From Delphinapterus leucas (lineage: Eukaryota > Chordata > Mammalia > Artiodactyla > Monodontidae): DNA of 64,000 nt. Numbering within the stretch: position 1 is the first letter of the stretch; each line of letters opens with the position of its first letter. A program made the position numbers and the translations under genes. The stretch lies in NCBI RefSeq assembly GCF_002288925.2, contig NW_022098044.1, positions 17,307,490 through 17,371,489 on the forward strand. Direction: 5' to 3'. Positions 10,240-22,300 of this stretch are shown in pieces. The notes under the pieces were generated by a model that was not told the DNA's origin, made no database searches, and saw only the letters and a list, made by a program, of their open reading frames with translations.

Positions 10240-12286
10240 GAGCATGGCTTCAAGATGGCGGAAGAGCAGGATGTGGAGATCACCTTCCTCCCCACAGACA
10301 CACCAGAAATACATTTACATGTGGAACAACTCCTACAGAACACCTACTGAACGCTGGCAGAAGACCTCAGACCTCCCAAAAGGCAAGAAACTCCCCACGT
10401 ACCTGGGTAGGGCAAAAGAATAAAGAAAAAACAGAGACAAAAGAATAGGGATGGGACCTGCACCAGTGGGAGGGAGCTGAGAAGGAGGAAAGGTTTCCAC
10501 ACACTAGGAAGCCCCTTCTTGGGCGGAGACTGCGGGGGGCGGAGGGGGGAAGCTTCGGAGCCGCGGAGGAGAGCACAGCAACAGGGGTGCGGAGGGCAAA
10601 GCGGAGAGATTGCCGCACAGAGGATCGGTGCCGACCAGCACTCACCAGGCTGAGAGGCTTGTCTGCTCACCCGCCGGGGCGGGCGGGGCTGGGAGCTGAG
10701 ACTCGGGCTTCGGTCTGAGCGCCAGGAGAGGACTGGGGTTGGCGGGGTGAACACAGCCTGAAGGGGCTAGTGTGCCACGGCTAGCGGGAGGGAGTCCGGG
10801 AAAAGGTCTGGAGCTGCCAGAGAAGCAAGAGACTTTTTCTTTCCTCTTTGTTTCCTGGTGCGTGAGGAGAGGGGATTAAGAGCACTGCTTTAAGGAGCTC
10901 CAGAGACGGGAGCGAGCTGCGGCTAAAAGCACAGACCCCAGAGATGGGCATGAGACGCTAAGGCTGCTGCTGCCGCCACCAAGAAGCCTGTGTGCAAGCA
11001 CAGGTCACTATCCACACCTCCCCTCCGGGGAGCCTGTGCAGCCCGCCACTGCCAGGCTCCCGTGATCCAGGGACAACTTCCCCGGGAGAACGCACAACGC
11101 ACCTCAGGCTGGTACAAAGTCACGCAGGCCTCTGCCGCTGCAGGCTCGCCCTGCATAGCCCCCGGCCTGAGTGAGCCAGGCCTCCGTTATCAGCTGCTAC
11201 TTTAACCCCGTCCTGTCTGGGCGAAGAACAGACGCCCACAGGCGACCTACAGGCAGAGGCCGGAACAAATCCAAAGATGAACCTCAGGAGCTGTGCAAAC
11301 AAAGAAGAGAAAGGGAAATCTCTCCCAGCAGCCTCAGGAGCAGCGGATTAAATCCCCACGATCAACTTGATGTACCTGCATCTGTGGAATACCCGAATAG
11401 ACAATCAATAATCCCACATTGAGGTGGTGGACTTTGGGAGCCAGGATATATATATATTTTTTCCCTTTTTCTCTTTTTGTGATTGTGTATGTGTATGCTT
11501 CTGTGTGTGATTTTCTCTCTATAGCTTTGCTTTTACCATTTGTCCTAGGGTTCTGTCTGTCCATTCTTTTCTTTTTTTAGTATAGTTTTTAGCACTTGTT
11601 ATCATTGGTGGACTTGTTTTTTGGTTTGGTTGCTCTCTTCTTTCTTTCTTTCTTTTTTTATTACATTTAAAATTATTTTAATAATTATTTTTTATTTTAA
11701 TAACTTTATTTTATTTTACCTTTTTCTTTCTTTCTGTCTTTCTCCCTTTTATTCTGAGCCATGTGGATGACAGAGTCTTGCTGCTCCGGCCAGGTGTCAG
11801 GGCTATGCCTCTCAGGTGTGAGAGCCGAGTTCAGGACATTGGTCCACCAGAAATCTCCCAGCTCCTATAATATCAAATGGCAAAAATCTCCCAGAGATCT
11901 CCATCTCAATGCCAAGATCCAGCTCCACTCAACGACCAGCAAGCTACAGTGCAGGACACCCTATGCCAAACAACTAGCAAGACTGGAACACAAACCCACC
12001 CATTAGCAGAGAGGCTGCCTAAAATCATAATAAGGTAACAGACACCCCAAAACACACCACCGGATGTGGACCTGCTCACCAGAAAGACAAGATCCAGCCT
12101 CATCCACCAGAACACAGGCACTAGTTTCCTCCACCAGGAAGCCTACACAACCCACTGAACCAAACCTAGCTACTGGGAGCAGACACCGAAAACAATGGGA
12201 ACTACGAACCTGCAGCCTGTGAAAAGGAGACCCCCAAACACAGTATCATTTTGCTTAACTAACACAGTAAGTTGAGGAAAATAATA
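10240..12286 (+). promoter_or_regulatory. L1 5' UTR with internal promoter region
   Basis: About 2 kb ahead of ORF1. Bases 10500-11350 are GC-rich and CpG-bearing, unlike the AT-rich surroundings. The part after 11440 is T-rich. In L1 elements this region drives sense, and sometimes antisense, Pol II transcription. Open frames here on both strands follow base composition and are not supported as genes. Confidence 0.75.
10251..10261 (+). promoter_or_regulatory. YY1-like motif at L1 5' end
   Basis: CAAGATGGCGG lies 12 bases into the element. In human L1 a YY1 site with this sequence near the 5' end helps set the transcription start. Here the match is by sequence only. Confidence 0.7.
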
Positions 12287-12448
12287 TGACAGGGAAACAC
12301 ACAGCAGATGAAAGAGCAAGGTAAAAGCCCACCAGACCAAACAAATGAAGAGGAAATAGGTAGTCTACCTGAGAAAGAATTCAGAATAATGAGAGTAATC
12401 ATGATCCAAAATCTTGAAAATAGAATGGAGAAAATACAAGAAACATTT

Positions 12449-12648
12449 AACAAGGACCTAGAAGAACTAAAGAGCAAACAAACAATCATGAACAACACAA
12501 TAAATGAAATAAAAAATTCTCTAGAAGGAATCAATAGCAGAATAATTGAGGCAGAAGAATGGATAAGTGACCTAGAAGACAAAATAGTGGAAATAACTAC
12601 TGCAGAGCAGAATAAAGAAAAAAGACTGAAAAGAAATGAGGATAGTCT
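12449..12648 (+). repeat. Left edge of assembly gap, identical to right edge
   Basis: This 200-bp ORF1 segment is repeated at 12749-12948 with one difference that I can see (t at 12601, g at 12901). It ends exactly at the first N. This is the pattern of two overlapping sequence ends left unmerged. Confidence 0.95.
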
Positions 12649-12748
12649 NNNNNNNNNNNNNNNNNNNNNNNNNNNNNNNNNNNNNNNNNNNNNNNNNNNN
12701 NNNNNNNNNNNNNNNNNNNNNNNNNNNNNNNNNNNNNNNNNNNNNNNN
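12649..12748. other. Assembly gap, 100 N
   Basis: Exactly 100 N bases, a conventional placeholder for a gap of unknown size. Frames that appear to run through it are artefacts. Confidence 1.
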
Positions 12749-12948
12749 AACAAGGACCTAGAAGAACTAAAGAGCAAACAAACAATCATGAACAACACAA
12801 TAAATGAAATAAAAAATTCTCTAGAAGGAATCAATAGCAGAATAATTGAGGCAGAAGAATGGATAAGTGACCTAGAAGACAAAATAGTGGAAATAACTAC
12901 GGCAGAGCAGAATAAAGAAAAAAGACTGAAAAGAAATGAGGATAGTCT
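12749..12948 (+). repeat. Right edge of assembly gap, duplicate of left edge
   Basis: Second copy of 12449-12648, starting right after the last N. Because the offset is 300 bases (100 codons), the ORF1 frame happens to be kept across the artefact. Confidence 0.95.
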
Positions 12949-13522
12949 CAGAGACCTCTGGGACAACATTAAATGCACCAACATTCGAATGATAGGGGTC
13001 CCAGAAGAAGAAGAGAAAAAGAAAGGGACTGAGAAAATATTTGAAGGGATTATAGTTGAAAACTTCCCTAATATGGGAAAGGAAAGAGTCAATCAAGTCC
13101 AAGAAGTGCGGAGAGTCCCATACAGGATGAATCCAAGAAGAAACAGCCAAGACACATATTAATAAAACTATCAAAAAGTAAATACAAAGAAAAACTATTA
13201 AAAGGACCAAGGGAAAAACAAATAACATACAAGGGAATCTCCATAAGGTTAACAGCTGATATTCCAGCAGAAACTCTGCAAGCCAGAAGGGAGTGGCAGG
13301 ACATATTTAAAGTGAGGAAACAGAGAAAATTACAACCAAGATTACTCTACCCAGAAAGGATCTCATTCAGATTCGATGGAGAAATTAAAACTTTACAGAC
13401 AAGCAAAAGCTAAGAGAATTCAGCACCACCAAACCAGCTTTACAACAAATGCTAAAGGGACTTCTCTAGGCAGGAAACACAAGAGAAGGAAAAGACCTAC
13501 AATAACAAAAACAATTAAGAAA

Positions 13523-16500
13523 ATAGTAATAGGAACATACGTATCAATAATTACCTTAAATGTAAATGGATTAAATGCTCTAAACAAAAGACATAGACTG
13601 ACTGAATGGATACAAAAATAAAACCCATATATATGCTGTCTACAAGAGACTCATTTCAGAGCTAGGGACACATACACTGAAAGTGAGAGAATGGAAAAAG
13701 ATATTCCAAGCAAATGCAAATCAAAAGAAAGATGGAGTAGCAATTTTCATATAAGACAAAATAGACTTTAAAAAAAGACTATTACAAGAGACAAAGAAGG
13801 ACACTACATAATGATCAAGGGATAAATCCAAGAAGATATAACAATTGTAAATATCTATGCACCCAACATAGGAGCACTTCAGTACATAAAGCAAATGTTA
13901 ACAGCCATAAAAAGGGAAATTGACAGTAACACAATCATAGTAGGGGACATTAACTCCCCATTTTCACCAATGGACAGATCATCCAAAATGAAAATAAGTA
14001 AGGAAACACAAGCTTTAAATGATACATTAAACAAGATGGACTTAATTGATATTTATAGGACATTCCATCCAAAAACAACAGAATACACGTTTTTCTCAAG
14101 TGCTCATGGAACATTCCCCAGGATATATCATATCTTGGGTCACTAATGAAGCCTTGGTAAATTTAAGAAAATTGAAATCGTATCAAGTGTCTTTTCCGCC
14201 CACAATGCTATGAGACTAGATATCAATTACAGGAAAAAATCTGTACAAAATACAAACACATGGAGGCTAAACAATACACTACTTAATAAGCAAGAGATCA
14301 CTGAAGAAATCAAAGAGGAAATAAAAAAATACCTAGAAATAAATGACAATAAAAACATGACGACCCAAAACCTATGGGATGCAGCAAAAGCAGTTCTAAG
14401 AAGGAAGTTTATACCAATACAATCCTACCTTAAGAAACAAGAAACATCTCAAATAAACAACCTAAACTTACACCTCAAGCAATTAGAGAAAGAAGATCAA
14501 AAAACCCCCAAAGTTAGCAGAAGGAAAGAAATCATAAAGATCAGATCAGAAATAAATTAAAAAGAAATGAAGGAAACAATACTAAAGATCAATAAAACTA
14601 AAGGCTGGTTCTTTGAGAAGATAAACAAAATTGATAAACCATTAGCCAGACACATCAAGAAATAAGGGAGAAGACTCAAATCAATAGAATTAGAAATGAA
14701 AAAGGAGAAGTAACAAGTGACACTGCAGAAATACAAAGGATCATGAGAGATTAATACAAGCAACTCTATGCCAATAAAATGGACAACCTGGAAGAAATGG
14801 ACAAATCCTCTGGAAAGCACAACCTTCCAAGACTGAACCAGGAAGAAATAGAAAATATGAACAAACGAATCACAATTGAAACTGTGATTAAAAATCTTCC
14901 AACAAAGAAAAGCCCAGGACCAGATGGCTTCACAGGCAAATTCTATCAAACAGTTAGAGAAGTGCTAACACCTATCCTTCTCAAAATCTTCCACAATATA
15001 GCAGAGGGAGGAACACTCCCAAACTCATTCTACGAGGCCACCATCACCCTAATACAAAAACCAGACAAAGATGTCACAAAGAAAGAAAACTACAGGCCAG
15101 TATCACTGAAGAACATAGATGCAAAAACCCACAAAAAAATTCTGGCAAACAGAATCCAACAGCACATTAAAAGGATCATACACCATGATCAAGTGGGGTT
15201 TATTCCAGGAATGCAAGTATTCTTCAACATACACAAATGAATCCATGTGATACACCATATTAACAAATTGAAGGAGAAAAACCAAATAATCATCTCAATA
15301 GATGCAGAGAAAGCATTCAACAAAATTCAACGCCAATTTATTATAAAAATAACCTAGAAAGTAAGTATAGAGGGAACTTTCCTCAACATAATAAAGGCCA
15401 TATATGAGAAACCTACAGCCCACATCATCCTCAATGGTGAAAAACTGAAAGCATTTCCACTAAGATCAGGAAAAAGACAAGGTTGCCCATACTCACCATT
15501 ATTATCCAACATAGTTTTGGAAGTTTTAGCCACAGCAATCAGAGAGGAAAGAGAAATAAAAGGAATCCAAATCAGAAACGAAGACGTAAAGCTGTCACTC
15601 TTTGCAGATGACATGATACTATGCACAGAGAATCCTAAAGATCCTACCAGAAAGCTACTAGAACTAATCAATGAATTTGGTAAAGTAGCAGGGTAAAAAA
15701 TTAATGCACAGAAATCTCTCACATTCCTATACACTAATGATGAAAAATCTGAAAGTGAAATTAAGGAAACTCTCCCGTTTACCATTGCAACAAAAAGAAA
15801 AAAATACCTAGGCATAAACCTACCTAAGGGGAAAAAAGACCAGTATGAAGAAAATTATAAGACACTGAGAAAGAAATTAAAGATGATAGCAACAGATGGA
15901 GAGATATACCATGTTCTTGGATTGGAAGAATCAACATTGGAAAAATGACTATACTACCCAAAGCAATATACATGTTCAATGCAATCCCTATCAAATTACC
16001 ACTGGACATTTTCACAGAAGTAGAACAAAAATTTTCACAATTTTCGTGGAAACACAAAAGACCCCTAATAGCCAAAGCAATCTTGAGAAAGATAAACGGA
16101 GCTGGAAGAATCAGGCTCCCTGACTTCAGACTATACTATGAAGCTACAGTAATCAAGACAGTATGGTACTGGCAGAAAAACAAAAATATAGATCAAGGGA
16201 ACAGGATAGAAAGCCAAGAGATAAACACACACACATATGGTCACCTTATTTTTGATAAAGGAGACAAGAATATACAATGGAGAAATGACAGCCTCTTCAA
16301 TAAGTGGTGCTGGGAAAACTGGACGGCTACATGTAAAAGAATGAAATTAGAACACTCCCTAACACCATACACAAAAATAAACTCAATGGATTAAAGACCT
16401 AAATGTAAGGCCAGACACTATCAAACCCTTAAAGGAAAACATAGGCAGAACACCACTCCATGACATAAATCACAGCAAGATCCTTTTTGACCCACCTCCT

Positions 16501-17384
16501 AGAGAAATGGAAATAAAAACAAAAATAAACAAATGAGACCTCATGAAACTTAAAAGCTTTTGCACAACGAAGGAAACTATAAACAAGACCAAAGACAACC
16601 CTCAGAATGGGAGAAAATATTGCAAATGAAGCAACTGACAAAGGATCAATCTGTAAAATTTACAAGCAGCTCATGCAGCTCAATACCAAAAAACAAACAA
16701 CCCAATCCAAAAATGGGCAGAAGACCTAAATAGACATTTCTCCATAGAAGATCTACAGATTGTCAACAAACACATGAAAGAATGCTCAACATCCTGAATC
16801 ATTAGAGAAATGCAAATCAAAACTACAATGAGATATCATCTCACACTGGTCAGAATGACCATCATCAGAAAATCTACAAACAATAAATGCAGGAGAGGGT
16901 GTGGAGAAAAGGGAACCCTCTTGTACTGTTGGTGGGAATGTAAATTGATACAGCCACTATGGAGAACAGTATGGAGGTTCCTTAAAAAACTAAAAATAGA
17001 ACTACCATATGACCCAGCAATCCCACTACTGGGCATATATCCTGAGAAAACCGTAATTCATAAAGAGTCATGTAGCACAATGTTCATTGCAGCTCTATTT
17101 ACAATAGCCCGGACATGGAAGCACCTAGGTGTCCATCAACAAATGAATGGATAAAGAAGATGTGGCACATATATACAATGGAATATTACTCAGCCATAAA
17201 AAGAAACGAAATTGAGTTATTGGTAGTGAGGTGGATGGACCTAGAGTCTGTCATACAGAGTGAAGTAAGTCAGAAAGAGAAAAATAAATACTGTATTTTA
17301 ACACATATATATGGAATATATATAAACAATAAAGGTCATGAAGAAGCTAGGGGCAGGACAGGAATAAAGATGCAGACCTCCTAG
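13523..17384 (+). pseudogene. L1 ORF2 (endonuclease-reverse transcriptase), broken
   Basis: ORF2p nicks DNA and copies L1 RNA at the nick. The start codon equivalent at 13523 is ATA; the second copy has ATG. The endonuclease N-terminus survives ('ITLNVNGLNALNKRHRL') but a stop follows at 13619. 'IVGDINSPFSP' (in 13895-14146) holds part of the catalytic site. RT regions include '[15 protein letters not shown]' (in 14779-15240), and the catalytic FADD codons are intact at 15601-15612. The C-terminal zinc-knuckle-like region lies in 16810-17154 ('[18 protein letters not shown]') and the end in 17115-17384. At least six frame changes or stops. The span of about 3.8 kb matches a full-length ORF2. 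Confidence 0.92.
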
Positions 17385-17681
17385 AGAATGGACTTGAGGA
17401 CATGGGGAAGGGGAAGGGGAAGCTGGGACAAAGTGAGAGAGTGGCATGGACGTATATACACTACCAAGTGTAAAACCGATAGTGGGAAGGTAGTAGAAAG
17501 CAGCCACATAGCACAGGGAGATTAGCTCAGTGCTTTGTGACCACGTAGAGGGGTGGGATAGGGAGTGTGGGAGGGAGGGTGACTCAAGAGGGAAGAGTTA
17601 TGTGGATATATGTATATGTATAGCTGGTTCACTTTGTTATAAAGCAGAAACTAACACACCATTGTAAAGCAATTATAGTCC

Positions 17682-17687
17682 AATAAA
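17682..17687 (+). promoter_or_regulatory. L1 polyadenylation signal
   Basis: AATAAA fourteen bases before the A-rich tail and the right target-site duplication. It is the expected 3' processing signal of the L1 transcript. Confidence 0.8.
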
Positions 17688-17701
17688 GATGTTAAAAATA
17701 A

Positions 17702-17716
17702 ATAAAAGTCATTTGG
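17702..17716 (+). repeat. Right target-site duplication of full-length L1
   Basis: ataaaagtcatttgg, identical to 10225-10239. Confidence 0.97.
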
Positions 17717-17925
17717 AGCTAAAAACTAAGCTAGAAGAAGTACAAGAAAAATAGATATAACAAATCATCCCTTAAGAGAAGTAGGAGGTGAATGAGGAAA
17801 ATTTTAAAAACAAAAGAAATGTAAGATAGAAGGAATTGAGAGAAAATAACACCTGTAGAAGGCAAAGAAGTTCCAAATTAGAGAGAGAAATTCTTTTTTC
17901 TAAGGTATATATTTTAAAGATTATT

Positions 17926-18102
17926 TTGATGTGGACCATTTTTAAAGTCTTTATTGAATTTGTTACAATAATGCTTCTGTTTTATGTTTTGGTTTTTTGG
18001 CCATGAGTTATGTGGGATCTTAGCTCCCTGACCACGGATCGCACCTGCACCTCCTGCATTGGAAGGTGAAGTCTTAACCCCTGGACTGCCAAGGGAAGTC
18101 CC
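17926..18102 (-). mobile_element. CHR-1-type SINE, antisense, with long tail region
   Basis: The reverse complement starts 'gggacttcccttggcagtcc', has a B-box-like region ('gtgcgatccgtgg'), then 'aaaaaaccaaaacataaaac', and ends 'aatggtccacatc'. The last part matches the 3' end of the SINE at 51037-51204, so both belong to one CHR-1 subtype with an extended 3' segment. No clear target duplication. Confidence 0.85.
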
Positions 18103-18480
18103 TAGAGACAGAAGTTTCTGAAGAAGAAAACCAAACCAAGGTAAAAGAACAAATACCAAAATATATAATTCAAGAAAACTTTTGAGAAATTAAGAAAAAA
18201 TTAAACTACATATGGTAAGCACCCTTGTGGTTACAAGGGTATTTGTCTTGTAATAATTCTCTAAGCTGTTAAAAAGTAGTCAGATAGTTGTTACTCTTGG
18301 GGGAGAACAGTGATTGGATGGGAGCATGAGGAGACTGGTGCTGGTAACATTCTGTTTCTTAATCTAAATTCTGGTTACACAATAGAATATGCTTTGTGAA
18401 AAGTCATTGAGTTGTACACGTATTTGCACTTTTTTGCATGTAAATTAGTGCAATAAATAAAAATGTAAAAAGAAAATGAT
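18103..18480 (+). mobile_element. Ancient L1 3' end, sense
   Basis: Contains the old L1 3' UTR pattern 'gggagcatgaggag', 'tctggttacac', 'cattgagttgtacacg', 'tttgcacttttttgcatgta' and 'caataaataaaaatg', then an A-rich end. It is probably the 3' end of the host element interrupted by the L1 at 10240. Confidence 0.65.
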
Positions 18481-18613
18481 AAAATTATTTAAAAAAAGAA
18501 TACCCCATCACAGGTGAGGATGTGGAGGTGTAAGCAGAATTCCATTTTGCCACACTGGTGGGAATTGAGCAGAAAGAATATCAGTGGAGTAAAGATCATT
18601 GCCTTGCCCCATG

Positions 18614-18726
18614 TAGGGTGACCAACTGTCCCTGTGTTCTTGGGACTGAAGTTTTTCCTAGGATGCAAAACTTTCACTGCCATAATGTAGACAGCCCTGG
18701 GTAAACCGGAAGGGCTGGTTATCTTA
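18614..18726. mobile_element. Small inverted-terminal-repeat element, copy 1
   Basis: A 113-bp element starting 'tagggtgaccaactg' and ending 'gggctggttatctta', whose reverse complement resembles the start. A diverged relative is at 27017-27129. The 'agggtgacca' end is typical of old non-autonomous DNA transposons, possibly hAT. The family is not named here. Confidence 0.55.
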
Positions 18727-19534
18727 GCTCCAATGGATGTATATTTGGGACTGTGCTAGACAGAGGAAGCTATAAACTCCTTGCTGGTTATGCTGCAAGG
18801 AGGTTGCCCTGGCAGCTGAACCTAATTGCATTTCATTGACCACAGGCGGTGAACCAGAAGAAGATGCCTCTTCTATTACTTGAGGTCAATTCTTTCCATT
18901 AAAGTTGCTTTGTACTGCAAAGTGGCAATCCTGCCCAATCGAAGCTGTCCTTCTTGGACAAGGTTAAAATAGAGATATAGGAGTCCCTGAGGCCAAAAAG
19001 CTATGAATGAGACCACATCTCATACTATCCCACATTCTGTATGTTTCCTGGCATCTCCCTCACTGAAGGGAAGTGAAATTCAAAGGAAGTTGCTTAACAC
19101 AGAAGCTATGAAATAAAAATGTATTTTCTAATAAACACAATAATAGTGACAAAAACCCTGTTTCTGAATTTAAAGTATTTTGCATCAGTTGTTCACAGGA
19201 AAAAAAGCTTTCTATTTTGAATCAATAGTAAGGGACTTAATGAAAAGCTGTATCAAATAAGGTTTATCTTACCCTCTTGCTACTTAAAATGTGGGCTATG
19301 GAGCATCACAAGTGAGAAATGAAAAATCCAGGGTTTTCCCTCACATCTACTAGATTATAATCTGTGTTTTAGCAAGTTCCTCCAAACAACCAGACCAGTA
19401 TGTGGTCTGTGTGTGCATTTTTAGTTTACTTCAATACAAGTGTCCACTTAACTGTGCTACAAAATAGACATACTCATCACTTCTAAGCTAAATCTTACTG
19501 TTTAGCAAGATATCTCTATTTATACACAGTACTC
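18727..19534. other. Unassigned sequence
   Basis: No exon, RNA gene or named repeat seen. Ordinary composition. Confidence 0.45.
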
Positions 19535-19728
19535 TAGTACAATGCTTCTGAAAATGTGCCCCCCGGACCTGCAGCATCAACAGGCTCTGGGAACCTGTTA
19601 GACAAGCAAATGCTCCACCACATCCCAGACCTACTGAATCAAAAGATCTGGGGCTGGAGCCCAGACATCTGTGTTTCAACAAGCCTTCCTGATAATTCTG
19701 ATGGCCTCTAAAGTTTGAGATCCACTAC
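19535..19728. mobile_element. MER5A-type hAT (Charlie) MITE
   Basis: Central landmarks 'cccagacctactgaatca', 'ggggctggagcccagacatc' and 'gtgtttcaacaagcc', and terminal 'tttgagatccacta', match the well-known MER5A arrangement. It is a non-autonomous, long-inactive DNA transposon. Confidence 0.8.
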
Positions 19729-20789
19729 CATAGGACCTAGCTGCTCCAATAAGCAGACAATCTTGTTATTACAAACAACCCACCAGAATTTAAAGGGGTA
19801 GAAATGGAATGAATCAGGGAGAACAGGAGAAAGAGTCATTTCCATTCTTATCTTAAAAATAATTGAAAAGAATATGTTTTTAATATTTCTTTTGAATTGT
19901 TCTCCAAAACACTTGGCCAGCACCTAGATTTTTACTTTTAATTGTGATGTCACCCTTGCTCGGAAAGACAGCCTTTGGTGGATGCCAAGAAGATTGCCAT
20001 AAAGACAGCTTCACTACAGCCAGATGAGAAGAACCTGTACGGAATCGATAGCCCAAACTAATGTGATTTTCTAACTAGATGATTTAACGGATCCACGAAG
20101 CATGTTTCAGAAAAGTAGTTGTGGCTGCAGCTTGAGCAGTCTGAATAGCATTCCCAATCAAACAAATAAAGAGAAGGGATTTGCAAGCAAACGCTGATTT
20201 GTGGCTTAGCAGGGACTGTGGTGTTCATGGGCACACCTGAGATGAAGTTTTAAAGTCTGAAAAACCACTTAAGGATCAACTGAGGAGTCATCAGTATTAG
20301 TTGATGGGGCCCCTAAAGCACCAGGAGGAGGTATGTGCCATTTCAAACAGGTCCCACTTCAGATGCAGGTTAGAACCAACTGTCCAGGCAGTCCTTTCTC
20401 CTTAGGGCACCTTGAGTCATCTCAGAGCCCATCACAAATTTCCAAAATTGACTTCTTGGCTTATTTTTTCAGTTGAAAATATTATTGGGGAGTTTGCTTC
20501 TACTGAAGTCAGGAAAGTAAAATTACAACCAGTCCTGTTTTGGATATAAATAAATATTTAAACATAAAATAATGTGAGTTTTAATACCCTGACTTCTCAA
20601 TTTTTAACTACTTTAATGTTCTGGAAAAAAAGAACCAATAAAAATACACACAACTTCATAGATGAAATATGATTGATCTAAGTTAATCAGGGATTCATCT
20701 CCCCATGTCACGTGGGCCAGTTCTGGACAATAGGATACAAGGTAACTCTGATGGTGGTTTCTGGAAAGGTATGTTTTCTTATTGATCCT
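19729..20789. other. Unassigned sequence
   Basis: About 1 kb without a recognised repeat or coding signal. Confidence 0.45.
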
Positions 20790-21190
20790 GATTGACCCCC
20801 TTTTTGCCCTTTCAATCCAAGTTCTTAAATCTTTTTTAGGTCTAGGACTTTCTCAATCATAAGTTCTTCAAGTGTATCCTACCCTCTTTTTACCTTTTCT
20901 TCTCACTTTGAAATTCCAATTAGTTGGATGTTAAAATTTCTACTTTTATCATTCAGTTCTCTTTTATTCTGACCTCCCTTAACTCCATTCTAATGTCTTT
21001 TGGGGAGGTTCCTGAAAATCCCCTAGCTCTCTAGGTTTTGGTTGAATACATTCTGTTACTCAAACCATCTTCTGAACTTTTCATTTTAGCAACTATAATT
21101 TTAATAGTGAACATATCTGGTTGGTTCCTCATAATGCTTATTCTTGCTTCATATTTCTAAGAATACTACTTTAATACCTTGAGCATATTT

Positions 21191-22108
21191 TTTTGAATTT
21201 TATTTTATTTATTTTTTTTATACAGCAGGTTCTTATTAGTCATCAATGTTATACACATCAGTGTATACATGTCAATCCCAATCACCCAATTCGTCCCACC
21301 ACCCCGCCTGCCCCCGCTGCTTTCCCCCCTTGATGTTCATACGTTTGTTCTCTACATCTGTGTCTCAATTTCTGCCCTGCAAACTGGTTCATCTGAACCA
21401 TTTTTCTAGGTTCCACATATATGCGTTAATATATGATATTTGTTTTTCTCTTTCTGACTTACTTCTCTCTGTATGACAGTCTCTAGATCCATCCACGTCT
21501 CAACAAATGACCCAATTTCGTTCCTTTTTATGGCTGAGTAATATTCCATTGTATGTATGTACCACATCTTCTTTATCCATTCGTCTGTCGATGGGCATTT
21601 AGGTTGCTTCCATGACCTGGCTATTGTAAATAGTGCTGCAATGAACATTGGGGTGCATGTGTCTTTTTGAATTGTGGTTTTCTCTGGGTATATGCCCAGT
21701 AGTGGGATTGCTGGATCATATGGTAATTTTATTTTTAGTTTTTTAAGGAACCTCCATGCTGTTCTCCATAGTGGCTGTATCAATTTACATTCCCACCAAC
21801 AGTGCAAGAGGGTTCCCTTTTCTCCAAACCCTCTCCAGCATTTGTTGTTTGTAGATTTTCTGATGATGCCCATTCTAACTGGTGTGAGATGATATCTCAT
21901 TGTAGTTTTGATTTTCATTTCTCTAATAATTAGTGATGTTGAGCAGCTTTTCATGTGCCTCTTGGCCATCTGTATGTCTTCTTTGGAGAAATGTCTATTT
22001 AGGTCTTCTGCCCATTTTTGGATTGGGTTTTTTGTTTTTTAATATTGAGCTGCATGAGCTGTTTATATATTTTGGAGATTAATCCTTTGTCCGTTGATTT
22101 GTTTGCAA
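21191..22108 (-). mobile_element. L1, antisense, 5'-truncated
   Basis: Reading the minus strand, the C-terminal part of ORF2 is followed by a 3' UTR distinct from that of the 10.2-kb L1 (antisense landmarks 'tatacagcaggttcttatta' and 'tacacatcagtgtatacatg'). The 10-bp duplication gagcatattt flanks it at 21181-21190 and 22109-22118. The T-rich start at 21191 is the A-tail in reverse. It represents a second L1 3' UTR lineage in the window. Confidence 0.93.
21406..22108 (-). pseudogene. L1 ORF2 C-terminal fragment
   Basis: The longest clean ORF2 tail in the window: 187 codons remain open (21406-21969) and end at a natural-looking stop. It carries the C-terminal Cys-containing motif '[20 protein letters not shown]' and '[15 protein letters not shown]'. 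It has no endonuclease or RT domain, so it cannot act. Confidence 0.9.
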
Positions 22109-22300
22109 GAGCATATTTATTAAGCTAATTTTGAATCACTACTTTTTCTATGCCATTAGCCCTGCTTCTGCTCTTGTTTTTTCTTGTAGCTCTTGGTTCT
22201 TTAAATGTCTTATCATTTTTCGCTGAAGTCATTTTTATTTTCTGGAGATTTCCTAACTGTAAATGATGACATTGAGAAGGAGGGAAAGTGTGAATGCTTG

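Larger units (their letters stand above)
12308..13469 (+). pseudogene. L1 ORF1 (RNA-binding chaperone), frameshifted
   Basis: L1 ORF1p is a trimeric coiled-coil RNA-binding protein that packages L1 RNA. The frame opens at ATG 12308 (MKEQGKSPPDQ). It has a heptad-rich coiled coil ('NRMEKIQETFNKDLEELKS') and then the start of the RRM ('NIRMIGVPEEEEKKKG'). A one-base loss near 13145, seen by comparison with the copy at 43.6-44.5 kb, shifts the frame to a stop at 13162. The ancestral frame would end at TAG 13467-13469. Without the 300-bp gap artefact the coding span is 862 bp, about 287 codons, close to the 860 bp of the second copy. Confidence 0.85.
10240..17701 (+). mobile_element. Full-length L1 (LINE-1), sense
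   Basis: Non-LTR retrotransposon with every region present: a GC-rich 5' UTR starting 'gagcatggcttcaagatgg', ORF1, ORF2 (endonuclease, reverse transcriptase, C-terminal domain), a 3' UTR and a short A-rich tail after AATAAA. Perfect 15-bp duplications flank it. Apparent length is 7,462 bp, but 300 bp of this is a 100-base gap plus a repeated 200-bp segment, giving about 7.16 kb. ORF1 has a frameshift and ORF2 has many stops, and the ORF2 start codon reads ATA, so the copy is not autonomous. Confidence 0.97.
20790..22300 (-). mobile_element. Possible ancient L1 ORF1/5' region, antisense, hosting a later L1
   Basis: T-rich text such as 'gaaattccaattagttgg', 'ggttggttcctc' and 'ctcttggttctttaaatg' resembles the antisense strand of old L1 ORF1 regions, compare 46,470-46,900. 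The similarity is loose. The segment is cut at 21190/22109 by a younger L1. Confidence 0.35.

Noticed and set aside
10344..11422. Several 60-136 codon frames in GC-rich DNA, possible CpG-island gene
   Set aside because: The region is the L1 5' UTR, bounded by the L1 start and target duplication. The frames follow from GC content and overlap on both strands.
12259..13092. 277-codon minus-strand frame, the second longest in the window
   Set aside because: It is the antisense shadow of L1 ORF1 and runs through the 100-N gap; the phenylalanine/serine-rich text reflects A-rich coding sequence on the other strand.
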